A stretch of 64,000 nt of DNA from an uncultured bacterium (lineage in GTDB: Bacteria > Bacteroidota > Bacteroidia > Chitinophagales > Chitinophagaceae): assembly GCA_903826405.1 (NCBI GenBank), contig CAIKEH010000004.1, positions 47,530 to 111,529 of the forward strand, read 5' to 3'. The position numbers and the translations under genes were made by a program. Every line of letters begins with the position of its first letter. Position 1 is the stretch's first letter. Below are positions 1 through 10,580 of this stretch, one piece after another. The notes beneath the pieces were generated by a model. It was not told the DNA's origin. It made no database searches and was given only the letters and a program-made list of their open reading frames with translations.

Positions 1-511
1 TGATCCTTCCCATGAAACCAGTATCGCGGGTCAGTTGGACAGTTTTATCTGTCGTGGGGTACCAGGAGGTTTCAAAATTCGTCAGCACCTGTGTGTTGTG
101 CTTTTTTGCCAGAACAGCCATTCTTTCAGCCTGTTCGGTTGAAAAGGCGAGTGGCTTCTCCACCATGACATGGATCCCTCGGGGAGCGCAGGCCTCGACA
201 ACTTGCAGATGTTGAATGGTGGTGCCATAACCCAATACACCCTCCGGTTTCAAGGCATCGAGCATCTTTCCGAGATCTGTATAGAACAAATGTGCATCGA
301 GCCGATGGCTTTGCATCATTTGCCGGGCCAGTGCGGTATCGGGCTCCCAAATACCCACCAGTTCGACATCACGATCGTTAGTCCTTCCCAATATCCAGCC
401 ATTATGTCCATGTGAAATTCCTGCCACGGCCAGGCGGACAGGACCTGGCTTGTCCTGCCCGTGCGATACCCGGACCTGAATCAAGACCAAGAGGAGAAGG
501 ATATATTTCAT
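1..511 (-). CDS. Gfo/Idh/MocA-family oxidoreductase, N-terminal part (runs off the window's left edge)
   Basis: Reverse-strand translation from ATG at 511 gives MKYILLLLVLIQVRVSHGQDKPGPVRLAVAGISHGHNGWILGRTNDRDVELVGIWEPD...MVEKPLAFSTEQAERM: signal peptide, Rossmann start and EKPLA motif. Not in the ORF track because it is truncated. Confidence 0.85.
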   Translation of the reverse strand, partial: MKYILLLLVLIQVRVSHGQDKPGPVRLAVAGISHGHNGWILGRTNDRDVELVGIWEPDTALARQMMQSHRLDAHLFYTDLGKMLDALKPEGVLGYGTTIQHLQVVEACAPRGIHVMVEKPLAFSTEQAERMAVLAKKHNTQVLTNFETSWYPTTDKTVQLTRDTGFMGRI

Positions 512-608
512 CGACAAGAATTTATTGAATGTACGGAAGCTCCCTGAACTGTAGTCCAGGATGATGTGATAATGCGAGCTATTCTTATCTTTATTCAAAC
601 CCTCGAAC

Positions 609-3600
609 ATGACCCTCGTAAGGAATCTCACGGTATCGTTATTCTGTATCCTTTTTCTGTATGCCTGCAAATCTGGTGATGAGAACGGCGACCCCCGAAT
701 CACCCAGATGGATCCAGCCAAGACCATGGCCGTGGCAAAAACCATCGAAGCCGGGGTGACCCCAAAACTCGCAGATGGCCTCACGCTCAAACTCTGGGGT
801 ATAGACTCTTTGGTCGCAGATCCTGTATCTCTGGACATAGACGATCAGGGCAGAGTTTATTATACAAGAACCATCCGGCAGAAGAATGCCGAGTTCGATA
901 TCCGTGGCCATCAGGATTGGGAGATCGGGTCCATACAACTGACCGATGTGGAAGAAAAACGTGCTTTCCTGCACAAGGTTCTTGCGCCTGAATTGAGTAA
1001 CAGGAACAAATGGCTTCCCGATCTGAACGGAGATAGCTCCCATGATTGGAGGGACATGACCGTGCAAAAAGAAAAGGTTTACCGCGTCGAGGACATCAAC
1101 GGCGATGGTGTGGCAGACAAGTCTCAGGTGGTGGTGGATGATTTCCATGATGAGATCACCGATGCGGCAGGTGGTATACTGAAACAGGGGGATGATCTTT
1201 TTGTGGGCATCGGTCCGGATCTGTGGAGAATAAAAGAGAGTAAACTGGGGATCGCTGAATCAAAAACATCCATCTCACATGGCTACGGTATCCACGTCGG
1301 CTTCAGCGGCCACGGCATGTCCGGCATTGAAGTGGGTCCCGAAGGAAAGATATACTGGCAGATAGGGGACATCGGCTTCAACGGAACCGGTCCCGACGGG
1401 AAGAAGTGGTCGCATCCGAATAGCGGGGTGATTGTCCGTTCCAATCCGGACGGCAGCGATTTTGAGGTCTTTTCTTATGGCAACAGGAATACGCATGAGT
1501 TCGCATTCGATGAATATGGTAACCTGATCAGTGAAGACAATGATGGTGACCACCCTGGCGAGAGCGAACGCATCGTGTATGTCGTGAATGGTGCTGACAT
1601 TGGTTGGCGGACGAACTGGCAGTTCGGGAAATACCGGGACCCGGACAACAACACATACAAGGTTTGGATGGATGAAAAAATGTACGTTCCACGTTGGGAA
1701 GGACAGGCCGCCTACATACTGCCCACGATCAAGAATTTCGTCAACGGCCCCACGGGTTTCCTGTATAACCCGGGCACGGCATTGGGCCCAGATTACAAGA
1801 ACAATTTCTTCGTCGCCGAATTCGTCGGTAACCCAGCTGGCTCCGGGATCCATTCCTTCCGACTTAAGCCCAAGGGTGCATCTTTCGATTTTGTAGACTC
1901 AAAACGCATCCTCGGTGGGGTGTTGGCCACGGGAATGGACTGGGGCCCAGATGGCGCCATGTATCTTGGAGATTGGATCGATGGCTGGGGGACCAAGGAC
2001 TATGGACGTATCTGGAAACTCGATGTATCCAATCCCGATATGGCCCTGAGGAAGAATACGGAGCAATACATCAAAGCGGATATGACCAAGTCGAAAACGG
2101 CCGAATTGAAGGAACTGCTGAAGCATCCTGACATGCGGGTGCGTCAGAAAGCGCAGTTCGAACTGGCCAACCGGGGGTACGAAGGACTGGACGTGTTTAA
2201 ATCGACTCTGGCTGCCAAAGAGAATCAACTGGCACGTATACACGCTATTTGGGGCATCAGTCAGTTCGCAAGGAAAGACATCAAAAATGGCGCACTACTT
2301 GTACCTTATCTGAAGGACAGTGATCCGGAGATCCGTGCCCAGGCCGCTAAGTGGATCGGTGACGTAAGATATGCGGAAGCCGGCGACATACTGATTCCTC
2401 TGCTCAAAGATGAGTACAGTCGCGCGCGATTTTTCGCAGCCGAAGCCTTGGGCAGGACGGCATACACGCCAGCCTTGAAGCCCATCGTCGATATGCTTGC
2501 AGCAAACAATGACGAGGATAATTACCTGCGCCATGCAGGCAGCCTGGCCCTTGCCCGCATCGGGAAAGCGGAAATAATGATGGCGTTATCTGCTCATCCG
2601 TCACGTGCCGTTCGCATTGCGGCCGTCGTGGCCCTACGCAGGATGCAACATCCAGGCATCAGGGTATACTTGAACGATGCAGATGAATTCGTGGTGACGG
2701 AAGCAGCACGTGCCATCAATGATGACCTTTCCATCATCGAAGCATTGCCCGATCTGGCACGTGCGTTGAACGATCACCGTTTCAGCAATGAGGCTTTTGT
2801 CAGGAGGGCCATCAGTGCGAATCTCCGTGTGGGAACGACAGAATCCATGCAAGCGCTCATCAACTACATTAACTATGAAGGTGCTCCTGCAGTACTGCGC
2901 AACGAAGCCATCGATGCCTTGAGTACCTGGGCCAAGCCTTCTGTACTCGACCGGGTTGATGGCAGGTTCCGGGGCGAGGTGACACGTCCGCTCGCACCTG
3001 TCCAACAGGCCAGCAGCGCAGCACTCATCCAACTGCTCTCTCAAAAAGAGGCTACTATCAGAGTGCACGTGGCCAGAGCGTTGGGGAAATTGAAAATCGA
3101 CGCAGCTGCTTCAGCGCTGATGTCCAAATTGAAGAAAGACCCCTCCGCTGAGGTCAGGATTGAATCCGTGAAGACATTGTCCCAATTGAAAGGCACATCC
3201 ATGGATGAAGCCGTGACCGTTGCACTGGGCGACAAGGAAAAGTCGGTACGAGTGACCGGCCTGGACCTGCTCAACAAATTGCAATTGTCCACGGAGCGTA
3301 AAGTATCCTTGCTGAGCGCAGTGATCGATACCCGTACTCCAGAGGAAAAGCAGGCGGCGATCACCACATTGGGCTCCCTTCCTTTAACGGCGACTGAAAA
3401 GATTTTCGCCAAGCTCCTCGACCAGATGGGGAAAGGGAAGCTTCCACAAGAAGTCAGGCTCGAGTTGTCCGATGCCCTGGATTCCAGTGGCGCAAAGGCA
3501 TTGAAAGAGAAATTCATGAGTCTGAACGCCGGCTCTTCTCCCGATTCCCTGAAAGCCATGTATTCCGCTGCCTTGTTCGGGGGTGATCCCAAAAAGGGCG

Positions 3601-3995
3601 AAGGGATCTTCTGGAGTAACAGTTCCGCCCAGTGCGTAAGATGTCATGCGATCAATGATTATGGTGGCCATGTTGGTCCTCAGCTGAACGGGGTGGCCAG
3701 CAGGTTGAAGCATGAACAACTGCTTGAAGCACTCATTGAACCCAGTGCCCGGATAGCACCGGGCTTCGGCTTGGTTACGCTTGATCTGAAGAATGGACGG
3801 AAGATCAACGGCACACTCCAGGAGGAAACGGCTGATGGGTACAAAATGAAAGTGGGTGACAAGTCTGACACGTTGATCCGAAAAGCGGATGTGGGGTCCA
3901 GGGTCAATTCGCCATCCAGTATGCCTCCTATGTACCTGCTGTTGTCCAAGAAAGAGATCCGGGATGTGGTCAGTTATCTGTCCACGCTGAAGTAG
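609..3995 (+). CDS. Large lipoprotein: PQQ-sugar-dehydrogenase-like beta-propeller + HEAT repeats + C-terminal cytochrome c / heme-binding domain
   Basis: Lipobox LFLYAC; propeller-like N-terminal half (GYGIHVGFSGHGMSGIEVGPEGKIYW, GMDWGPDGAMYLGDW); alpha-helical HEAT-like repeats (RVRQKAQFELANRG, EIRAQAAKWIGD); CVRCH heme motif and SSMPPM at the C-terminus. Confidence 0.88.
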   Translation: MTLVRNLTVSLFCILFLYACKSGDENGDPRITQMDPAKTMAVAKTIEAGVTPKLADGLTLKLWGIDSLVADPVSLDIDDQGRVYYTRTIRQKNAEFDIRGHQDWEIGSIQLTDVEEKRAFLHKVLAPELSNRNKWLPDLNGDSSHDWRDMTVQKEKVYRVEDINGDGVADKSQVVVDDFHDEITDAAGGILKQGDDLFVGIGPDLWRIKESKLGIAESKTSISHGYGIHVGFSGHGMSGIEVGPEGKIYWQIGDIGFNGTGPDGKKWSHPNSGVIVRSNPDGSDFEVFSYGNRNTHEFAFDEYGNLISEDNDGDHPGESERIVYVVNGADIGWRTNWQFGKYRDPDNNTYKVWMDEKMYVPRWEGQAAYILPTIKNFVNGPTGFLYNPGTALGPDYKNNFFVAEFVGNPAGSGIHSFRLKPKGASFDFVDSKRILGGVLATGMDWGPDGAMYLGDWIDGWGTKDYGRIWKLDVSNPDMALRKNTEQYIKADMTKSKTAELKELLKHPDMRVRQKAQFELANRGYEGLDVFKSTLAAKENQLARIHAIWGISQFARKDIKNGALLVPYLKDSDPEIRAQAAKWIGDVRYAEAGDILIPLLKDEYSRARFFAAEALGRTAYTPALKPIVDMLAANNDEDNYLRHAGSLALARIGKAEIMMALSAHPSRAVRIAAVVALRRMQHPGIRVYLNDADEFVVTEAARAINDDLSIIEALPDLARALNDHRFSNEAFVRRAISANLRVGTTESMQALINYINYEGAPAVLRNEAIDALSTWAKPSVLDRVDGRFRGEVTRPLAPVQQASSAALIQLLSQKEATIRVHVARALGKLKIDAAASALMSKLKKDPSAEVRIESVKTLSQLKGTSMDEAVTVALGDKEKSVRVTGLDLLNKLQLSTERKVSLLSAVIDTRTPEEKQAAITTLGSLPLTATEKIFAKLLDQMGKGKLPQEVRLELSDALDSSGAKALKEKFMSLNAGSSPDSLKAMYSAALFGGDPKKGEGIFWSNSSAQCVRCHAINDYGGHVGPQLNGVASRLKHEQLLEALIEPSARIAPGFGLVTLDLKNGRKINGTLQEETADGYKMKVGDKSDTLIRKADVGSRVNSPSSMPPMYLLLSKKEIRDVVSYLSTLK

Positions 3996-4060
3996 GCGAC
4001 TATCAAATGAATTCAAATGGCTGTTCATTAAAACGCTTCATCGTATAAACAGGCATAGAT

Positions 4061-4495
4061 ATGAATATGTCCTTACGGATCTTCTTGAGTTTTTTAGCAT
4101 TCGTAGCGGTTTACTATTTCATCTTTTGGACACTGGGGTCTCTTATCGTTGTTGCTTCACCATTAAAAAATGGTGAACCCCTGCCGATGATCCGGTTCAT
4201 CGCAAAAGGAGTTCCTCTTCTCATAGCGGCATTAGCCGCCTATTTTGTCTGGAAGAAAACACTCCACGCCAGCAAGGGTTTGGGCACGCATGTGGTCATG
4301 GGAGGGCTTATAACAGGTTCCATTGGATTTATAGGTGGTTTCTTCGGCCCGATGATCGTTGATCCTTCCGCAAATCAAGGACCCTTACTGGGGATCCTCA
4401 TCACGGGTCCGGCAGGATTCCTGTTGGGATTGATCCTAGGAGCAGTGGTATGGAAGTATAAGTCTAGAAATAGTGCTCCTGAAAGTGGATCATGA
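4061..4495 (+). CDS. Small integral membrane protein, hypothetical
   Basis: 144 aa with about four hydrophobic segments. Confidence 0.65.
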   Translation: MNMSLRIFLSFLAFVAVYYFIFWTLGSLIVVASPLKNGEPLPMIRFIAKGVPLLIAALAAYFVWKKTLHASKGLGTHVVMGGLITGSIGFIGGFFGPMIVDPSANQGPLLGILITGPAGFLLGLILGAVVWKYKSRNSAPESGS

Positions 4496-4546
4496 TCGCC
4501 TATTCATTGGCGCCATCAATATAAAAGGTCGGTCCGAACCGAGCGA

Positions 4547-6496
4547 TCATTCATTCACCAGGAAATGAACGATTCTGCAGGCAGTCCCCGCGCTCTTTTT
4601 GTTTTTCTCACTCAGTACTTCCAGTTTCAATATGTGTTTGCGTTTCCGCAAACCGGCATCAAACAGAATATACCAGGGCAAATGAAGTGATGGACTCCAC
4701 GTTGTGAACAGGTCTTTTTGATGGACTTTCCCCTGATCGATCGACCAGCGGATCATACCGGCGTCGGGACCCGAGATGATGGAAATCCCAACTCCTGTTC
4801 CATTGAAAGGTAAAATCAGACTTGCTCCGGGAGTTGTGGTGACCAACATGGGCCTGTGTACGAATCCATCCCTCACACCTGCATCGTCAGAAGGGATCCA
4901 GTCTGGATCCAACTTCCAGAATCGGTCTGCTTTGGCCGTGGTTATCGGATAGTAAGTGCCATTGGACAAAGAAGATCCATCGAGAGGTATTTTATACGAA
5001 GAGCCGCTTGTGGCGCTTGCAGGTATTGTTTCGGCGCATTTTTCCAGCAAGCGTTTAATAGTGGCGAAATAGAGTTCCTGACCGAAGGGAGAGGGATGCA
5101 GATCCTTGAAATCATATTCCCAGGTGAATTCATGATGATCTATCCTGTCTCTGACCTGCTTCGCCATGTTGATGGAAGGGAGACCGTAATGTTCAGCAAT
5201 ACGCTCATGATTGGCTACTTCCATGGGTATCCTGCCTGAAGCATAATCGAGATTCTTATCGAGATCTGCGAAGGACATCAATACGATGTCCATTTCCGGA
5301 TTGCTTTTACGTGCATGTCTCACAATGCCTTCAAGGGACCTGCTCTGAGTGATGCTGTCCGTCCCATTGGCCTTGTCATTAACGGCAGCTTCCACGAAAA
5401 GCAGGTCAACTTTTCCTGAATCCAAAACATCCTGCTGCAATCGGAATGCGTGGGGAAGGCTGCCCAATGAAGGGATGCCAGCTGCAATGAACCTGAAGCG
5501 AGTTCCCGGATAGCGTTCGCTCAGCCATGTGCAAACCTTGTTTCTCCAGCCGGGGTTATAGGTTATCGAGCCGCCGAGAAAGGCTATCGTAACGGTCCCT
5601 TTCAAGTTGAAATGAGCCATGGCATGTGGCAAACCATCACGTATACGGAAATAGTCATCATAGCTGAGTTGCTTTTTCACGGGCATGGAATTCGCCATGA
5701 TGATGTCGGCCCACCATTCGGGGTGTTCAATGGGGAAATGATGACCCCCCAGTTCTTGTGGACCCATGGTGACAGGATAGACCAATGCGGGACCGCCCAG
5801 TTTCGTATAACGCTGAACGAGCAGATCCGTATTCTCCTGATTCGGTACGATCTCATCCTCTATGCCGATCACATGGATGATGGGCACTTTGAAAGAAGCA
5901 AGCCCCTGCAGATCATCAATCGGATTTTCATTGTAGGCCATTGCCTGTTGCTCGCTCATGTTTAATACGCCCAACAGCTGCTTCCAGTTCTCCGGTGATC
6001 CTTTGCCTGCACCTTTCCCTCCCGGCCAGCTTTTGATATCGCAAACTGGCGCCTCAGCATAAATGCAGGTCAGTTTGTCCGGGTTGCGTTTTGCCCAACC
6101 ATAAGCATACAGTCCACCACGGCTTACGGCTTCAAGAGCCACCCTGGACGATAGGTAAAGACTGTCCGTGGCATATTGATAGAACCTGTCCCAAACCTGC
6201 AGGGCATACGGACTTCCGTACTGATCGTCCACGCTCACATATCCTAAGTGAAATCCTCTGGACAGCAGGATACTGTCCATTTCGGGATGCCAGTCCGGAA
6301 AGGAAGCCCTCCAGATCCAGGGTTTGCCCGGTAATGCAACGGCAGGTTTGACTACCCAGGAGGCATGACCACTCACGTTGTGGTATACACGCTCAAAACC
6401 CTTCCATCGGTCTTTCGCGGGGAGTTTGATATCCTGAGCGAACATCAAGATGGGTGATATAATCAGGGCTATCAGCAGGATGCGATTGCGAATCAT
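4547..6496 (-). CDS. Two-domain hydrolase: N-terminal alpha/beta hydrolase + C-terminal SGNH/GDSL hydrolase
   Basis: Signal peptide; AVSRGGLYAYGWA nucleophile-elbow-like motif with a D/H-containing C-terminal part; then VTIAFLGGSITYNPGWRNKV (GDS-like block) and KDLHPSPFGQELY (DxxH block). Confidence 0.82.
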   Translation of the reverse strand: MIRNRILLIALIISPILMFAQDIKLPAKDRWKGFERVYHNVSGHASWVVKPAVALPGKPWIWRASFPDWHPEMDSILLSRGFHLGYVSVDDQYGSPYALQVWDRFYQYATDSLYLSSRVALEAVSRGGLYAYGWAKRNPDKLTCIYAEAPVCDIKSWPGGKGAGKGSPENWKQLLGVLNMSEQQAMAYNENPIDDLQGLASFKVPIIHVIGIEDEIVPNQENTDLLVQRYTKLGGPALVYPVTMGPQELGGHHFPIEHPEWWADIIMANSMPVKKQLSYDDYFRIRDGLPHAMAHFNLKGTVTIAFLGGSITYNPGWRNKVCTWLSERYPGTRFRFIAAGIPSLGSLPHAFRLQQDVLDSGKVDLLFVEAAVNDKANGTDSITQSRSLEGIVRHARKSNPEMDIVLMSFADLDKNLDYASGRIPMEVANHERIAEHYGLPSINMAKQVRDRIDHHEFTWEYDFKDLHPSPFGQELYFATIKRLLEKCAETIPASATSGSSYKIPLDGSSLSNGTYYPITTAKADRFWKLDPDWIPSDDAGVRDGFVHRPMLVTTTPGASLILPFNGTGVGISIISGPDAGMIRWSIDQGKVHQKDLFTTWSPSLHLPWYILFDAGLRKRKHILKLEVLSEKNKKSAGTACRIVHFLVNE

Positions 6497-6663
6497 GATC
6501 TAAGTATACTTATTTTCTTCGGAAGAATATCATACTCTTCTGAGTAGTTTGTGATGTTCCACCTGAACCTTCCATCATCCCCAACAAGCTGTCATGAATC
6601 CATCCGGATCAATTGCTCTGTTCGGGGGACTGAAAAAATTCAATTTTCCTCCAAATAGGGGGT

Positions 6664-7428
6664 TCAGAGTGGGATGTTGATCCCGGCGTTCCAGAGGAAA
6701 CTTCCTTTCGGATTGAGGTATATGGGTTGGATCATTTGTGCGAAGAAGTTCAACTTCCAGTTGTCCCTTTGGAAATTCGTCATCTGTGAGGCGAATACCC
6801 CTTCCAGGTAATTGTAGTCGTGCAGGTAAAACAGGCTTGGCGTCAGGCTTAATTGATAATGTTTCCCCAATTTCATCTTGTCAAAGGCGAAACTGAGCAA
6901 GATGAAATGTTCGTTTTTTAGGCCCAACGCCCCAACCCTCCAGGAATACCAATAGTGGCCGAGCAATCTTCTATTTGAGGTGAATCGGTATTCGAAATTA
7001 AATTCCGTTGCAAAATAACGTTGCAGTTCAAATTTTCCTCCGGAGCCGTTGTATGGCAACTCGCGAAAGTATAGTGACGGGGTTGCTGCCACCCCCATGG
7101 TGAGTTTTTCGTTCTCGATGACATTGACTCCGAATCGCATATTGATGGTCCAGGGCTTCAGGTCCCATGCGAAAAGGAATTCGGGATTGAAATAGAATCT
7201 GCCTTTTTTAAGGATCGCCGTTCCTATGATGGCTGGTCTACCCAGGGAAAATGCGGGGACCGGCGCTATACCGTTATTGGTCAGTTGGAGATTGGCGTTA
7301 GCGGTCAGGGGCTTGACCGTATTCGCGTTTTGGGCGAACAGCATGGCCGGGCAAAAGAATGTCCAAATGAAAAGTCGTATACCGAAGTTTTTCAAGTCAG
7401 GAGCATTTAGAACATCAGGTGATCCCAA
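6664..7428 (-). CDS. Hypothetical outer-membrane/secreted beta-rich protein
   Basis: 254 aa with aromatic-rich alternating strands (FYFNPEFLFAWDLKPWTINMRFGVNV); signal-like N-terminus WTFFCPAMLFAQ. Confidence 0.6.
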   Translation of the reverse strand: MGSPDVLNAPDLKNFGIRLFIWTFFCPAMLFAQNANTVKPLTANANLQLTNNGIAPVPAFSLGRPAIIGTAILKKGRFYFNPEFLFAWDLKPWTINMRFGVNVIENEKLTMGVAATPSLYFRELPYNGSGGKFELQRYFATEFNFEYRFTSNRRLLGHYWYSWRVGALGLKNEHFILLSFAFDKMKLGKHYQLSLTPSLFYLHDYNYLEGVFASQMTNFQRDNWKLNFFAQMIQPIYLNPKGSFLWNAGINIPL

Positions 7429-7633
7429 TTTAATTAAATCAATTCAACAAAAAGTTGCCATTCTGGGATCTTTCTCACGCTTGAAGGGAACAGGTAAAGG
7501 ATTATTCGTTTCCGGAGGTGTCATTTACCTTTTGAATTATATTTATGGATATTCTGCATATCGGTGATCACTCCGATGCCGAGGATATGGGATCAGGTAC
7601 ATGAATGATTAACGATAAAAATAATCAGACCTT

Positions 7634-8749
7634 ATGAAGATGACCGAGGTCAAAGCACACAGAAACCTGAAGTCTGTTTTCCCCGGGAAATACATCCAAG
7701 GGGAGGGGCTCATCAACAAGCTTCCCGAAATGATCCGCTCTTTTGGGACAAAAGGCATGATCCTGACCTCGCCGACTCCGTTGGAAAAAATATTTAGCAA
7801 GCTTTCAGGGGAATACAGAAAAGAGGGTATTTTGACAACGCGTTTCAATGGTGAATGCTGTGAGTCGGAATTGATACGTCTTCAAGAACAGGTTGTCGAG
7901 AATGGGGTAGATGTGTTGGTGGGTGCAGGTGGCGGAAAGACCATGGACAGCGCCAAGATTGTTGCTGACCGGGCGGGTATTCCGGTAATCATCATGCCTA
8001 CCATTGCCTCTACGGATGCGCCATGCAGCGGTTCCAGTATCATCTACTCGGAACATGGCGTATATGAATCCGTTTACTTTCAGAAGATGAATCCGGAGGC
8101 TGTGTTGGTGGACATGGATATCATGGCAAATGCACCCACAAGATTCCTGGTCGCCGGAATGGGGGATGCTCTTTCCACCTGGTTCGAAGCCCGATCCTGT
8201 CAACGGACACAATCCATGAATCAATGTGGGGGTTACAGCACGTTGGCAGGCTTGAATCTCGCCCGACTCTGTTACGATACCATTTTGCAGTATGGGGCAG
8301 CTGCCAAGATCGCCAATGACAACCAAATCATCACTACTGCCCTGCATCATGTGGTGGAGGCCAATACATTGTTGAGTGGCATCGGTTTTGAAAGCTCTGG
8401 GTTGGCTGCTGCACATTCGATCCACAATGGTTTGACGGCTTTGGACGAGACCCATGCTTATTACCACGGGGAAAAAGTAGCATTCGGCGTATTGGCCGGT
8501 TTGCATTTGACCGATGCCCCGCCCTCCGAAATGGAGACGGTCTATTCATTCTGCGAAGAAGTTGGTCTGCCTACCACCTTTGCCGGGATCGGCATTGCAA
8601 GAGTAGGCAAGGATAAACTGATGAAGGTGGCGATAAAAACCTGCGAGCAGGAGTTCATTCATCATGAAGCCGGGGAGATCACCCCCGAGAATGTATTACA
8701 TGCCATGATCGTTGCTGATGCCATGGGGACTTTGAGAAAAAAAATATGA
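7634..8749 (+). CDS. gldA: Glycerol dehydrogenase (Fe-ADH family)
   Basis: 371 aa; VFPGKYIQGEGLINKLPEMIRSFG, GAGGGKTMDSAKIVAD, PTIASTDAPCSGSSIIY, AAAHSIHNGLTALDETHAYYHGEKVAFG. Confidence 0.92.
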   Translation: MKMTEVKAHRNLKSVFPGKYIQGEGLINKLPEMIRSFGTKGMILTSPTPLEKIFSKLSGEYRKEGILTTRFNGECCESELIRLQEQVVENGVDVLVGAGGGKTMDSAKIVADRAGIPVIIMPTIASTDAPCSGSSIIYSEHGVYESVYFQKMNPEAVLVDMDIMANAPTRFLVAGMGDALSTWFEARSCQRTQSMNQCGGYSTLAGLNLARLCYDTILQYGAAAKIANDNQIITTALHHVVEANTLLSGIGFESSGLAAAHSIHNGLTALDETHAYYHGEKVAFGVLAGLHLTDAPPSEMETVYSFCEEVGLPTTFAGIGIARVGKDKLMKVAIKTCEQEFIHHEAGEITPENVLHAMIVADAMGTLRKKI

Positions 8750-9252
8750 CCGGACGATTTTCCTGGCAATGGACTTAAATATTTTTATTGGCGATAAGCA
8801 ACCACATTAAAATGAAGTGTCCCCGAATAATGCAATGAGCAGTAGAGTCAAAGAAGGTGGTCAGGATAAAGATCATATTTCCCCATTTCAATGTAGCGAA
8901 TAGCCATAGCACACTCAAGCGCAATGCGTAAAAGACTTCTCCTGTGTCGATTCGCCATGGAGTTCGAATTTCACAAAATCAATAAGTGGCTTTGAGTCGA
9001 TGCAGAGTCCCCGAAGTTGGCTAGTCACTTGCTGTGCCGGATAACATCCTATGCTGAACCACCAAAGTGGCTGGCCTTCTATCCAAAAGCTCCCTGCCAT
9101 TGGAGTTGGTATGCCGGTTTGTGGGGGTGGGGCTTTAATATGGGTTATAAATCCTCAATTATGAGCATCTTTAAAGCCATGGGCATTCTCTGCATGAATT
9201 TATCCCGGATAAGTATTTCTTTTATATCACCGGGAATACTTATTTTGAATAC

Positions 9253-10458
9253 ATGACCTCCATGACAAACCAACCAACCCGAACGGCTGTCCGCATCGAA
9301 TCGATAGACCTGATTCGGGCATTGACCATGGTGCTGATGATCTTCGTAAATGACCTTTGGTCTTTGAAAGATATTCCCGAATGGCTGGAACATGTGGCCC
9401 CCGGGGTGGATGGGATGGGTCTTGCAGACACGGTATTTCCCGCATTCCTGTTCATCGTCGGACTTTCCATGCCATTCGCCCTTGCAAATAGACGCGCCAA
9501 AGGTGATGATGATCGGACGTTGGTTAGACATGTAGCAACCCGTTCACTTGCTCTGTTGATCATGGGTGTATTTCTGGTCAATGGCGAAACTATAAATGAG
9601 CAGGCTACCGGCATTCAGGGCCATGTATGGGGATTCATCTGTTGTTTTTCTTTCATCTTGATCTGGAATGTGTATCCGAAGGGAGTTCATCGGAATTGGG
9701 CACTGGCGACGAAACTGATCGGGGCAGCCTTGTTGTTGTGCATGGCCATCAGGTACAGAGGCGGGGGAGATGGGCATCTCCAAAGGTTCGCACCCCAATG
9801 GTGGGGTATACTTGGCCTGATCGGATGGTCCTATCTCACGAGCGGACTGATCACGATTTTTGCCAAGAATAAAGTTTATATCATACTGATGGCATGGACT
9901 ATCTTCTGTATTCTCAGTATGGTCTACAAGGCCGGACTTGTTCCTGAATCCTTTTCTTTCATTCCAGAAGCCATTCGGGGAGGGACATTGGTCGGCCTTG
10001 CCTTGGGGGGAGTGCTATCCGCCTTGATCTATGATCATTACCGGGCCTTGCAGGATGGTAAAAATCTGATCAGGATGCTATTGTTGTTCGCGGCCATACT
10101 GATCATTTTATCGTTCATCACCCGCCCTTTATGGGGGTTGTCCAAATTGGGCGCTACGCCGGCATGGTTGTTCCTGTGCAGCGCGATCACCCTGTTGGGA
10201 TTTCTTGCGATAGATCAGTTGGTGGTCAAAAGGGGAGCAGCCCGATGGCTGGAATTCGTGAAACCTGCTGGAACAGACACCTTGCTTTGTTATTTCATCC
10301 CTTATTTCGCCTATGCATCCACAATCTTGTTAGGCCTCCATGTACCTGATTTGTTGTTGACCGGGATCGCGGGTCTATTCAAATCTTTTTTGTTCGCACT
10401 ATTGTGCGTCCAGCTCACCAAGGTCTTGAACCGTGCGGGGATCAGACTGAAATTATGA
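9253..10458 (+). CDS. DUF5009 / NagX-like heparan-alpha-glucosaminide N-acetyltransferase-type membrane acyltransferase
   Basis: Multi-TM; RIESIDLIRALTMVLMIFVNDLWSLKDIPEWLEH...GMGLADTVFPAFLFIVGLSMPFAL. Confidence 0.82.
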   Translation: MTSMTNQPTRTAVRIESIDLIRALTMVLMIFVNDLWSLKDIPEWLEHVAPGVDGMGLADTVFPAFLFIVGLSMPFALANRRAKGDDDRTLVRHVATRSLALLIMGVFLVNGETINEQATGIQGHVWGFICCFSFILIWNVYPKGVHRNWALATKLIGAALLLCMAIRYRGGGDGHLQRFAPQWWGILGLIGWSYLTSGLITIFAKNKVYIILMAWTIFCILSMVYKAGLVPESFSFIPEAIRGGTLVGLALGGVLSALIYDHYRALQDGKNLIRMLLLFAAILIILSFITRPLWGLSKLGATPAWLFLCSAITLLGFLAIDQLVVKRGAARWLEFVKPAGTDTLLCYFIPYFAYASTILLGLHVPDLLLTGIAGLFKSFLFALLCVQLTKVLNRAGIRLKL

Positions 10459-10580
10459 AAGCCGGCCTGAGCCTCGATCATGCAACCCCAATGTGTGATG
10501 AAATTGATACGTAATGGGAGTGATTTGAAAAAGGTGAATCCTGAAGAACATAAGCCGTAGATGCCTAAAACCCGCTACAT

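Noticed and set aside
639-1148. Long antisense ORFs opposite the 1128-aa gene (639-1148, 1275-1853, 1899-2243, 3384-4028 minus)
   Set aside because: Shadow ORFs of a strong sense gene; no recognisable domains and biased composition.
7805-8506. 233-aa minus-strand ORF opposite gldA
   Set aside because: Antisense shadow of a clear glycerol dehydrogenase gene; no domain features.
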